Part shown: positions 7,199 to 15,569 of the stretch, one piece after another | How positions within the stretch are numbered: position 1 is the first letter of the stretch | How the letters are laid out: the number at the start of each line of letters is the position of its first letter | Assembly: GCA_965227215.1 (NCBI GenBank) | Contig: OZ245729.1 | Span: forward strand, 1-64,000 | Length of the DNA stretch: 64,000 bases | Direction: 5' to 3' | From: Gracilimonas sp965227215 | GTDB lineage: Bacteria; Bacteroidota; Rhodothermia; Balneolales; Balneolaceae | Program-made: the position numbers and the translations under genes | Notes under the pieces: model-generated | What the model saw: the letters and a program-made list of their open reading frames with translations, nothing else | Told to the model about the DNA's origin: nothing | The model's database searches: none

Positions 7199-9898
7199 AT
7201 GAAGACTTTACCATTAAAGTTAAGTGGACTCGAGCCTCTGGTTATTACAGAAGACTCCAACTTTGTAAATGTTGGAGAACGTACAAACGTAACGGGTTCA
7301 AGGACTTTTCTTAATTACATAAAGAATAAAGAATATGATGAGGCGCTAAAAGTAGCACTTGATCAGGTGCAAGGCGGGGCACAGATTCTGGACGTCAATA
7401 TGGACGAAGGGATGCTTGACAGTGTCCAGGAAATGACCAACTTCCTCAACTTGATTGCCTCCGATCCTGATATCGCTAAAATTCCCATTATGGTGGATTC
7501 CTCAAAGTGGGAAGTGATCCTTGCCGGACTTAAATGCATACAGGGAAAGGGTGTTGTAAACTCCATTAGCTTGAAAGATGGAGAAGAAGAATTTCTGCGA
7601 AGGGCTAAAATTATACGTCGTTTTGGAGCAGCTGTAATTTGTATGGCGTTTGATGAAGATGGCCAGGCCGACACCTTACCACGACGAAAAGAGATTTGCG
7701 GCCGTGCCTATAAAATTCTGACTGAAGAAGCCGGTTTTGATCCTTCAGACATCATTTTAGATCCCAACATCTTTCCTGTGGCTACAGGAATGGAGGAGCA
7801 TCGCCGGAATGCAGTCGACTTTTTCCTGGCGGCCAAATGGATTCGGGAAAATTTACCCGGAGCTCATGTAATTGGCGGAGTCAGTAATGTGTCGTTTTCA
7901 TTTCGGGGAAATAACCGGGTACGTGAGGCTATTCACTCTGCTTTTCTTTATCACGGTATTCAGCATGGCATGGATATGGGAATTGTGAATCCAACTCAGC
8001 TGGAAGTGTATGATGACATTCCCAAAGACTTGCTGGAACGTGTGGAAGATGTTCTTTTCGACCGGAGAGACGATGCAACCGAACGGCTGCTCGAAATTGC
8101 TGAGGAGTATAAAGGAGAGTCCTCTTCATCCCAAAAGAAAACCGATGATGAATGGCGAAAGAAACCGGTTGAAGAGCGATTAAGCCATTCCCTGGTAAAA
8201 GGAATTAATGAGTACGTAGAGGAGGATGCTGAAGAAGCCCGTCAAAAGTATGGAAGTCCGCTGGAAGTAATCGAAGGTCCGCTGATGGACGGGATGAATG
8301 TAGTGGGCGACCTATTCGGTTCGGGAAAGATGTTTCTCCCTCAGGTTGTTAAAAGCGCCCGTGTGATGAAGCAGGCTGTAGCTTATCTGACGCCTTACCT
8401 GGAAGAGGAAAAAGCGAGAAATCAAGACACCAGTGAGCAACCCAAGATTCTCTTAGCTACCGTTAAGGGAGATGTTCATGATATCGGAAAAAACATTGTA
8501 AGCGTGGTGCTGGCCTGTAACAATTACAATGTGGTAGATCTTGGAGTGATGGTTCCGGCCGATAAAATTCTGGATGCTGCTGAAGAACATAACGTGGATG
8601 CCATTGGCCTAAGCGGATTAATTACTCCATCTCTGGATGAGATGATTCATGTGGCCCGGGAGATGAAGAAAAGAAAGATGGATTTACCATTACTGATTGG
8701 CGGAGCCACAACCTCACGACTCCATACAGCCGTTAAAATAGATCCCGAATATGATGGCTCCATTATCCATGTACTGGATGCTTCAAGGGCCGTTTCCATT
8801 GCGGGAGATGTGGTCAGTGAAAAACGGAAAAACGGCGTTCGGTTAGAAGTGAAAAGGGAATATGAGGAGCTGCGGAAGCAACATGAAAGCCGGCGGACAC
8901 GAAAAGAGCTGCTTACTTATGAAGAAGCAAAAGCTAATAAAATAGATATTGACTGGACCGGATATAAGCCGCCCGAACCTTCATTCCTGGGAACGAAGAC
9001 TTTTGACGATTACCCTATTTCAGAACTTCGAAATTACATAGACTGGTCGCCCTTTTTCAGGACATGGATGCTTACCGGGAAATACCCGGATATCCTTGAA
9101 GATGAGGAAGTAGGAGAGCAGGCACAATCACTTCTTGATGATGCTCAGGCACTTATCGATCGCATAGTGGAAGATAACCTGTTACAAGCAAGGGCTGTAA
9201 TAGGTTTCTATCCTGCAAATAGCTTCGGAGATGATGTCACGGTCTATGAAGATGAAGAAAGAAACAAAGAACTTGCTGATTTTCGCTTTTTGAGGCAGCA
9301 AACGAAGAAAAGAACCGGTCAGTCTAATTCCTGTCTGGCAGACTTTATCGCTCCGCAAGAGTCCGGTATTGCCGACTACATTGGTTTTTTTGCCGTAACG
9401 GCCGGATTGGGAATTGAGGCAATCATTGAGGAATACGAGAAAGTTAATGATGACTACAATATAATATTGGTGAAAGCCGTAGCCGACCGCCTGGCAGAAG
9501 CTTTTGCCGAACGAATGCATGAGCGGGTACGGAAAGAATTTTGGGGATATTCAGATGAAGAAAATTTCAGCAATGAACAACTGATAGCTGAAGCTTATTC
9601 CGGGATTCGCCCTGCACCGGGGTATCCGGCCTGTCCCGATCACACCGAAAAGCGCACACTTTTTGATCTATTGGATGTAGAGAATAATGCGGAGATCGAA
9701 CTTACAGAATCCTTTGCCATGTATCCGGCTTCCTCAGTGAGCGGTATTTATTTCTCTCACCCTCAATCCAGTTATTTCAGGGTTGGGAATATCGGGGAAG
9801 ATCAGGTGATCGATTATGCAAAACGAAAATCATCTACCAAAGAGGAAGTTGAGAAATGGCTTTCTCCAATTTTAGACTATGAGCCTACAAAGGAATGA
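7199..9898 (+). CDS. metH: Methionine synthase, folate/cobalamin/reactivation subunit (C-terminal part of split MetH)
   Basis: About 899 residues, starting at the ATG one base after the previous stop; an open frame extends further upstream but overlaps the preceding gene. Modules in order: pterin-binding domain (NVGERTNVTGS near 24-34), a helical cap, the cobalamin domain with DVHDIG at 425-430 where H427 is the expected cobalt ligand, then GLSGLI and IGGATTS, and the SAM reactivation domain with RPAPGYPACPDH at 804-815. It transfers the methyl group of 5-methyltetrahydrofolate to homocysteine through cobalamin, together with the upstream subunit, and so needs B12. GGAGG at 7179-7183 lies far from the ATG, so translational coupling is likely. 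The last four bases overlap metF (ATGA). Confidence 0.95.
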   Translation: MKTLPLKLSGLEPLVITEDSNFVNVGERTNVTGSRTFLNYIKNKEYDEALKVALDQVQGGAQILDVNMDEGMLDSVQEMTNFLNLIASDPDIAKIPIMVDSSKWEVILAGLKCIQGKGVVNSISLKDGEEEFLRRAKIIRRFGAAVICMAFDEDGQADTLPRRKEICGRAYKILTEEAGFDPSDIILDPNIFPVATGMEEHRRNAVDFFLAAKWIRENLPGAHVIGGVSNVSFSFRGNNRVREAIHSAFLYHGIQHGMDMGIVNPTQLEVYDDIPKDLLERVEDVLFDRRDDATERLLEIAEEYKGESSSSQKKTDDEWRKKPVEERLSHSLVKGINEYVEEDAEEARQKYGSPLEVIEGPLMDGMNVVGDLFGSGKMFLPQVVKSARVMKQAVAYLTPYLEEEKARNQDTSEQPKILLATVKGDVHDIGKNIVSVVLACNNYNVVDLGVMVPADKILDAAEEHNVDAIGLSGLITPSLDEMIHVAREMKKRKMDLPLLIGGATTSRLHTAVKIDPEYDGSIIHVLDASRAVSIAGDVVSEKRKNGVRLEVKREYEELRKQHESRRTRKELLTYEEAKANKIDIDWTGYKPPEPSFLGTKTFDDYPISELRNYIDWSPFFRTWMLTGKYPDILEDEEVGEQAQSLLDDAQALIDRIVEDNLLQARAVIGFYPANSFGDDVTVYEDEERNKELADFRFLRQQTKKRTGQSNSCLADFIAPQESGIADYIGFFAVTAGLGIEAIIEEYEKVNDDYNIILVKAVADRLAEAFAERMHERVRKEFWGYSDEENFSNEQLIAEAYSGIRPAPGYPACPDHTEKRTLFDLLDVENNAEIELTESFAMYPASSVSGIYFSHPQSSYFRVGNIGEDQVIDYAKRKSSTKEEVEKWLSPILDYEPTKE

Positions 9899-10851
9899 AA
9901 GTAACTGAACACATTGAAAAAGCGAACGGCAACACGTTGTTCTCATTTGAAGTTTTACCGCCACTGAAGGGGCAGAATATCCGCTCCTTATTTGATCATA
10001 TGGATCCGTTGATGGAGTTTAATCCGCCTTTTGTGGATGTGACCTATCACCGGGAAGAGTTTGTGTACAAGAAACGAGAAAACGGACTCTTAGAGCGCAA
10101 AACCGTACGTAAACGTCCCGGAACGGTTGGGATCTGTGCAGCTATTCAAAATCACTACAATGTAGACGCAGTGCCGCATATCATATGCGGTGGATTCACG
10201 AAAGAAGACACCGAAAATGCATTAATTGACCTGAATTTTTTGGGAATTGACAATGTGCTGCTCATTCAGGGAGACACCCGAAAACCCGAACGGGAGTTTA
10301 AGCCTGAGCCGGGAGGGCATGCCTACGCATCTGAGCTGATAGAACAAGTGGTGGATCTGAATAACGGGATTTACCTGGATGAGGAACTGGAAAACGCGAA
10401 GCCCTCAAATTTTTGCATCGGGGTTGCCGGTTATCCTGAAAAGCATTTTGCCGCTCCAAACATGCAAACAGATTTGAAGTACCTGAAGCTAAAACAGGAA
10501 ATCGGGGGAGATTACATTGTTACCCAGATGTTCTTCGATAACAAGTGCTATTTCGATTTTGTAGAAAAATGCAGGGAAGCAGGAATCACTTTACCGATTA
10601 TTCCGGGGTTGAAGCCCGTAACGTCAAAAAAACAGCTCACCATTCTGCCTCAGCTTTTTCATGTAGATCTGCCCATGGAACTTTCCAAAGCCATAGAAGA
10701 GTGCAAATCTAAGGAAGAGGTGGTTCAGGTGGGAATAGAGTGGACTATTCAGCAGTCCAAAGAACTGATGGAGTTTGGCGTGCCCAGCCTTCATTATTAC
10801 TCTATGGGGAAATCAACTTCGGTGTATGAGGTGGCTAAAGAATTGTTCTGA
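9895..10851 (+). CDS. metF: 5,10-methylenetetrahydrofolate reductase
   Basis: A 318-residue single-domain MTHFR of bacterial length. FSFEVLPP at 17-24 carries the catalytic Glu, and NVLLIQGDTRKPE and TQMFFDNKCYF are typical TIM-barrel FAD/folate motifs. It reduces 5,10-methylene-THF to 5-methyl-THF, the methyl donor for the methionine synthase encoded just upstream. The ATG overlaps the metH stop by four bases, so the three genes form a coupled operon under the SAM riboswitch: high SAM should shut down both methyl-folate supply and methionine synthesis. Confidence 0.95.
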   Translation: MKVTEHIEKANGNTLFSFEVLPPLKGQNIRSLFDHMDPLMEFNPPFVDVTYHREEFVYKKRENGLLERKTVRKRPGTVGICAAIQNHYNVDAVPHIICGGFTKEDTENALIDLNFLGIDNVLLIQGDTRKPEREFKPEPGGHAYASELIEQVVDLNNGIYLDEELENAKPSNFCIGVAGYPEKHFAAPNMQTDLKYLKLKQEIGGDYIVTQMFFDNKCYFDFVEKCREAGITLPIIPGLKPVTSKKQLTILPQLFHVDLPMELSKAIEECKSKEEVVQVGIEWTIQQSKELMEFGVPSLHYYSMGKSTSVYEVAKELF

Positions 10852-10873
10852 CTGCCAAATAGATTTGTCTAAT

Positions 10874-11266
10874 TCAAATCCACTCCTGTTCCTCAACAGC
10901 TACTGTACCTTCTGCCTGGGTTGAACCGGTATGCAGCGTTGATTTAGGTTCTATCAGCATCACCCAGCATTCTTCTTCGGCAATAGGAAAGTGCTCAACT
11001 CCGGCCGGTACTATATGCATTTCGCCTTCTGTGAGATTTACTTCTTTATTTTCTCTGTACTTAATTTTGAGCTGTCCCTTAACGATATAAAACAACTCGT
11101 CTTCCTGTTCATGGCTGTGCCACACAAATTCGCCTTTCAGCTTCGCTAATTTAATATACTGATCGTTCAGTTCACCGACGATTTTGGGTGTCCAGTACTC
11201 ATCGAAAAGAGTAAATTTTTCTTCAATATTAAGTGGCTTCAGGTTCATTTTCATCGGTTTTATCAT
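10874..11266 (-). CDS. Cupin-domain protein
   Basis: A small single-domain beta-barrel protein of up to 130 residues with cupin motif 1 as WHSHEQEDELFYIVKG (HxH then Glu) and motif 2 as PAGVEHFP, keeping the metal-binding histidines. Enzymatic function and ligand are not evident; such proteins include sugar isomerases, dioxygenases and small-molecule sensors. The frame overlaps the end of the upstream RDD gene by up to 38 bases; starts at 11266, 11254 or 11248 are all possible and no ribosome-binding site decides between them. It converges with metF, 22 bases away. Confidence 0.75.
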   Translation of the reverse strand: MIKPMKMNLKPLNIEEKFTLFDEYWTPKIVGELNDQYIKLAKLKGEFVWHSHEQEDELFYIVKGQLKIKYRENKEVNLTEGEMHIVPAGVEHFPIAEEECWVMLIEPKSTLHTGSTQAEGTVAVEEQEWI

Positions 11267-12341
11267 CGTCTAATAAGTTTTCATCTCTTACTACCTGTCG
11301 GGAAATTTCTTGGAACTTTCGCTTTTTCTTTTCCCTTAAATCTACCACAACCGTGGTGGCAATTTTATCGTGAATACCTTGTCGGTTGGGATCCCAGAAA
11401 ACCTGAAAAAAACCAAGCAAGCCGGTAGCCAGGCCGGCTGCGTAACCGCCAAATCGTTCAAAGGAATACCAAATGCCAATGGGTTTGTTATTTAGTCGTA
11501 CAACTTTCAAGCCCAGTAGTTTTTTTCCGGCGGTGTGTCCATTAAACAGTGCGAGTGATAGAATGAAATAAATACCTACCCATCCGAAGGTAAGTCCAAA
11601 ATCTTCACCAGCTCCCCTCATTGTTTTTATAAAGCCAGGGTTTTCAATTTCCTCTTTCAGGTCTTCGTTCTCATCTTCCAGATCTTCAATACGTTCGGTA
11701 AAAATTTCATTTCGGGCTTCCAGGTCTGATAGTTCAGGCGCGGCAATGTTAGCGGCCACCAGGCGACGAAGGCTATCGGTGACAACACTGTCGCCCTTTG
11801 ATAGGGAGTTTATGAAAGCCCGAAATTGGTCTTGTGAGCCGGAGTCATAACTTGTGGTTCGAAGTTCCTGATCGGTGCCCGAAAGCGCATCTTCCTCCAT
11901 TTGTTCAGCGTAGGCTTCCAGAGCTGCAATATCATTCTCATCTGTAAAATCGGTGGTTGCTAATTTTCCGGCAAATTCATTCCAGTCAACTTGATCCTGA
12001 ACTACGATGTTATCACTGCTTAAATTTTCCTCGCCATCGGTACTTTCAAGTAACCCCAATGAAAAAATAAAAACGAAAATACTGGCGATTGAAGCCCCGG
12101 AATACCGGAGAACGTTTTGCCAGGGAACATCATTTTTAGCTCTTACAGCGATCCAAAAGAAAATGCCGGTAGAGGCTAAAGCCAGCATTAAGTTACCAAG
12201 AGAAGAAAGGATAGCTGCGATCGATAAATCAATAAGCAGGGCAAGAAGGCGTCTTTTGGGAGTTGCCAGAGGAAGACCCAACAAATCCGGATGAACCTCA
12301 AAGGCGAAAGGCGTTACGATTTGTTTCGGGTCGTTTTTCAT
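11229..12341 (-). CDS. RDD-family membrane protein with a large soluble insertion
   Basis: 370 residues. The N-terminus has the RDD-type start (TPKRRLLALLIDLSIA, about 28-43) and hydrophobic segments near 36-65 and 80-98. A soluble acidic stretch follows from about 100 to 240, ending in a heptad-like coiled coil rich in Glu and Asp. Further hydrophobic segments follow (about 250-270 and 300-315), with GHTAGKKLLGLKVVRL and the family Asp in FQVFWDPNRQGIHD. RDD proteins are small inner-membrane proteins, mostly of unknown or transport-related function. The insertion between transmembrane helices makes this copy longer than most. It lies 9 bases after purC on the same strand; a functional link is not evident. 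Confidence 0.7.
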   Translation of the reverse strand: MKNDPKQIVTPFAFEVHPDLLGLPLATPKRRLLALLIDLSIAAILSSLGNLMLALASTGIFFWIAVRAKNDVPWQNVLRYSGASIASIFVFIFSLGLLESTDGEENLSSDNIVVQDQVDWNEFAGKLATTDFTDENDIAALEAYAEQMEEDALSGTDQELRTTSYDSGSQDQFRAFINSLSKGDSVVTDSLRRLVAANIAAPELSDLEARNEIFTERIEDLEDENEDLKEEIENPGFIKTMRGAGEDFGLTFGWVGIYFILSLALFNGHTAGKKLLGLKVVRLNNKPIGIWYSFERFGGYAAGLATGLLGFFQVFWDPNRQGIHDKIATTVVVDLREKKKRKFQEISRQVVRDENLLDDDKTDENEPEAT

Positions 12342-12350
12342 GGAATAAAA

Positions 12351-13304
12351 TTAACTCAGCATCTCAGCCAGTGTACGGTCGAAGTTTTTCTCCATTACGG
12401 GCTCAAATTTGTTTCCTGTCAGCATTTCAAACAGTTCGGCATAGCGATGGTATACTTCCATACGGAATTCATCTGGGAGGTCAGGAAGGGTTTGACCATC
12501 CAGTCCCTGAAAATCATGCTCCATCAGCCACTCCCTTAAAAACTCCTTAGACAATTGTTTTTGCCCTTCGCCTTTGGCCTGGCGTTCCTCATAGCCTTCC
12601 TTATAAAAATAGCGGGAGGAGTCTGTGGTATGGACTTCGTCAATTAAGGTAAGCTCACCCTTATATAACCCGAACTCGTATTTGGTATCCACAAGAATAA
12701 GATCTTGTTCAGCAGCTACTTTTGTGCCCCGTTCAAAAAGCCGGAATGCGGCTTCCTTAATTTCATTCCATAAATCCGGCTCTACGATTTTTCGGGAAAG
12801 GATTTCCTCCTCGGATATATCCTCATCATGGCCTTCCTGAGCTTTGGTAGCAGGGGTAAGGATGGGGGATGGAAATCTATCATGCTCATTAAGTCCATCG
12901 GGCATTTCCACTCCGCAGAGGGTTCGTTCACCTGACTTATACACTCGCCAGGCATGTCCGGTTAAATACCCGCGCACTACCACTTCTATGGGAACTGTTT
13001 CACACTTTTTGGCAATCGTCACATTGGGATGAGGCACATCAATGATATGGGTGGCTACAATATCTTTCACTTTCTCAAATGAAAAAGCTGCAAGTTGATT
13101 CAGAATCTGACCTTTAAATGGAATCGCCTGCTTCATAATATAATCGAAAGCTGAAATCCGGTCTGTCACCACGATTCCCAGACGATCATTATCTAAAGTA
13201 TATACTTCACGAACTTTGCCTTTGTAGGGCTTGGGAAGTTCGGGTACATGTGTCTCGGTGATGCAATGATCAAGAGCTTCACGGGTAGTAAATTCAGAAC
13301 TCAA
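12351..13304 (-). CDS. purC: Phosphoribosylaminoimidazole-succinocarboxamide (SAICAR) synthase
   Basis: A 317-residue ATP-dependent ligase of de novo purine synthesis that joins CAIR and aspartate. Typical segments seen are YKGKVREVY near 22-30, TDRISAFD, VVRGYLTGHAW and LVDTKYEFG, followed by TLIDEVHTTDSSR. The length is that of the longer PurC subgroup, with a C-terminal extension relative to the roughly 240-residue E. coli protein. The start is TTG at 13304 with AAGG about nine bases upstream. It follows a LacI-type regulator gene by only four bases, so the two are probably co-transcribed. Confidence 0.93.
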   Translation of the reverse strand: MSSEFTTREALDHCITETHVPELPKPYKGKVREVYTLDNDRLGIVVTDRISAFDYIMKQAIPFKGQILNQLAAFSFEKVKDIVATHIIDVPHPNVTIAKKCETVPIEVVVRGYLTGHAWRVYKSGERTLCGVEMPDGLNEHDRFPSPILTPATKAQEGHDEDISEEEILSRKIVEPDLWNEIKEAAFRLFERGTKVAAEQDLILVDTKYEFGLYKGELTLIDEVHTTDSSRYFYKEGYEERQAKGEGQKQLSKEFLREWLMEHDFQGLDGQTLPDLPDEFRMEVYHRYAELFEMLTGNKFEPVMEKNFDRTLAEMLS

Positions 13305-13308
13305 CGTA

Positions 13309-14325
13309 TTATGCCTTTTTATTTTCTGTTGAACCTCGTTTAACCAATACCGGGTTTATGGTAGTTTGGTATAACTCATCACCCGGCTTCTTGATGATCT
13401 CAGCCAGTCGCTTGGTAGCCTGAACACCAATGGTATACATTTTCTGATCGATGGTAGTCAGGTCAAGGTATTTACTTAGTTTGATGTTGTCGTACCCCAT
13501 GATAGCGATGTCGTCCGGAACTTTCATCCCCAGTTTTGAAAGGGCATAGATAGCGCCCACGGCCTGAGTGTCGTTGGAACAGAAAATGGCATCCGGAAAT
13601 GTTCCCTGTTTGTCGAATTTGTAGATGGCTTCAAAACCGGATTCCTCCGTAAATCCGCCGTGTTTTGTAGAATCTCCACTCTTGAACAGGGAATTGTCGA
13701 TCTTCATCTTATAATTTTTCAAAGCGTCTTTAAATCCCTGAATGCGTTGAAGGGATGCTCTGGATTCAACCACACTGGTAATCATTCCCAGCTCCTGAAA
13801 TCCTTGCTTCACCAGATGTTCTCCGGCCAGGTATCCCCCTTTATAATCATTCAACATAAAGTAATCGTAAGAAGGATGGGATGCATTCACCAACACGGCC
13901 GGTGTACGGGTAGCCTGAATAAGTTTGTGCACCTTTTCACTCACCTCAATGGAAAGAAGGATAGCCGCATCGGCTGTGCCGCGGTCAAAAAAGTTTTGAA
14001 CAGCTTCTTCGGGTTGCTTAGATCCGGTATTGTACAAAATGATATCGAGATCCATTTTCTTGATCTCATCTTTTACTCCTTTCAATACTTCATTAAAATA
14101 AGGAGTGGTAAATGAGGGAACAGCAATGGCCAGCATCTGCGGCTCTTTACTGGCAAGCTTTCGGGCGTTAACCTGTGGACGAAAATTGAGGTCATCAATT
14201 GCTTTCTCAACTTTTTCCTTTGTTACTTTAGATACATTCTCCGAACCGTTAAGCACCCTCGAAACAGTGGATATCGCAACCTCCGCACGCTTGGCAACCT
14301 CATAAATTGTCACTTTTTTATTCAT
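13309..14325 (-). CDS. LacI-family transcriptional regulator
   Basis: A 338-residue LacI/GalR-type repressor. The N-terminal helix-turn-helix reads TIYEVAKRAEVAISTVSRVLNG, with the hinge helix region around NARKLAS at 54-60. The periplasmic-binding-protein-like effector domain follows to about 330 (NDTQAVGAIYAL and MGYDNIKLSKYL are characteristic). Ligand specificity cannot be read from the sequence. Four bases separate it from purC, which recalls the purine repressor PurR of the same family in enterobacteria; a sugar-responsive role is equally possible. Its own promoter should lie in the 198-base gap upstream, divergent from the phytoene synthase gene. Confidence 0.9.
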   Translation of the reverse strand: MNKKVTIYEVAKRAEVAISTVSRVLNGSENVSKVTKEKVEKAIDDLNFRPQVNARKLASKEPQMLAIAVPSFTTPYFNEVLKGVKDEIKKMDLDIILYNTGSKQPEEAVQNFFDRGTADAAILLSIEVSEKVHKLIQATRTPAVLVNASHPSYDYFMLNDYKGGYLAGEHLVKQGFQELGMITSVVESRASLQRIQGFKDALKNYKMKIDNSLFKSGDSTKHGGFTEESGFEAIYKFDKQGTFPDAIFCSNDTQAVGAIYALSKLGMKVPDDIAIMGYDNIKLSKYLDLTTIDQKMYTIGVQATKRLAEIIKKPGDELYQTTINPVLVKRGSTENKKA

Positions 14326-14523
14326 TGCATCTCAATTGTTTAGCAGTATTTACTCGTCAGCTTAAAATATAGTAGTTAGAAAGTACCCGAATATAAACAA
14401 ATAGAAGTCTGAAGTATAAACATCTTCTTTTCTAAATGTTGTCGAGGTTATCATTTAAATATTTGAAGCGGTGGGAACTTTTTCAGGCTAAGAAAAGCTT
14501 TAGCAGAAGAGAAAGAAATTATT

Positions 14524-15501
14524 ATGATTACCAATATCTTCCGCATACCATATTATATGATTCGTCCGCTGTACGAGCGAACTTCTTTTCACAAGTCTGT
14601 GATTGAAGATTTGCAAGACGATAAGTTGAAGGGTGCTTATTCCCATTGCCGGCGTATTACAAAAAAGCATGCTAAAACCTTCTATATGGCTACGCGCTTT
14701 TTGCCCAACGAAAAGCAGCGGGGTATTTTTGCTATTTATGGGTTATGCCGTTACCTGGATGATTTGGTTGATGAAGCAGAAGACCTGATTCACGATCAGA
14801 AAATCACGGTAGATCAGGTAGATGAGAAGCTGGATCTGTTCAAGCAACGTCTTATTGATGTGTATGAAGGCCGGATTGTAAATGATCCGATTTTAACCGC
14901 TTTCTCTGATACACTAAGGAAATATCAAATTTCGATAAATCTTCCATTTCTGCTGATAGATGGAGTTAAAACAGATTTGGTGAAAAGCAGGTTCAGGGAT
15001 TTTGATGAAGTATATGATTATTCCTACAAGGTGGCATCGGTTGTTGGGTTGATGACCAGCGAAGTTTTCGGCTATGTGGACCGCAAAGCCCTGGATTATG
15101 CAGTTGATTTGGGAATTGCTATGCAGCTCACAAATATTTTACGCGATGTTGGGGAAGATCTTCGACGAGGCCGCATTTATCTCCCGCAAAATGAGCTTGA
15201 GGAATATGGTATTAATGAAGCTGAACTCTTTTCCTATTCACTGGATGAAAAGTTCAAAAGCCTGATGGAATATCAGGTTGAACGGGCCAGGGAATACTAT
15301 GCTAAAGCCGATAAAGGAATTTCCATGCTCTCATCCGACAGCCGATTGCCGGTGTATCTTGCCCGCCATAACTACGGTCGCATACTCGACAAGATTGAAG
15401 AGAACAATTACAACGTTTTTGATCACAGAGCTTACCTTAATTACACCGAAAAACTCTTTATTTTACCCAAGGCTTTTATTGAATTAAGTACGGCCGGTTA
15501 A
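14524..15501 (+). CDS. crtB: Phytoene/squalene synthase family protein
   Basis: A 325-residue trans-isoprenyl diphosphate synthase of head-to-head type. Both Asp-rich magnesium sites are present: YLDDLVDEAED near 79-89 and NILRDVGEDLRRGRIYLP near 205-222. It would condense two geranylgeranyl diphosphates to phytoene, the first step of carotenoid synthesis, or two farnesyl diphosphates to squalene; the sequence pattern favours phytoene synthase. No other carotenoid gene (crtI, crtY) is in the window, so substrate assignment is from the family only. The GAGAAAGAA stretch before the ATG serves as ribosome-binding site. Confidence 0.85.
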   Translation: MITNIFRIPYYMIRPLYERTSFHKSVIEDLQDDKLKGAYSHCRRITKKHAKTFYMATRFLPNEKQRGIFAIYGLCRYLDDLVDEAEDLIHDQKITVDQVDEKLDLFKQRLIDVYEGRIVNDPILTAFSDTLRKYQISINLPFLLIDGVKTDLVKSRFRDFDEVYDYSYKVASVVGLMTSEVFGYVDRKALDYAVDLGIAMQLTNILRDVGEDLRRGRIYLPQNELEEYGINEAELFSYSLDEKFKSLMEYQVERAREYYAKADKGISMLSSDSRLPVYLARHNYGRILDKIEENNYNVFDHRAYLNYTEKLFILPKAFIELSTAG

Positions 15502-15569
15502 AATCTGCTTTTTGCTTGGAGAATCTTTCTGTAAAGCCCTATCATTAGGCAAAAAGTAAACAGGATTTT

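Noticed and set aside
7100..7200. Possible frameshift in metH
   Set aside because: The two frames overlap by chance; the second part has its own ATG at 7199 right after the first stop, all motifs are intact, and the same split is usual in related phyla.
15502..15569. CTTTTTGC / GCAAAAAG inverted repeat between the phytoene synthase and biotin carboxylase genes
   Set aside because: The loop of about 40 bases is too long and no T tract follows; not reported as a terminator.
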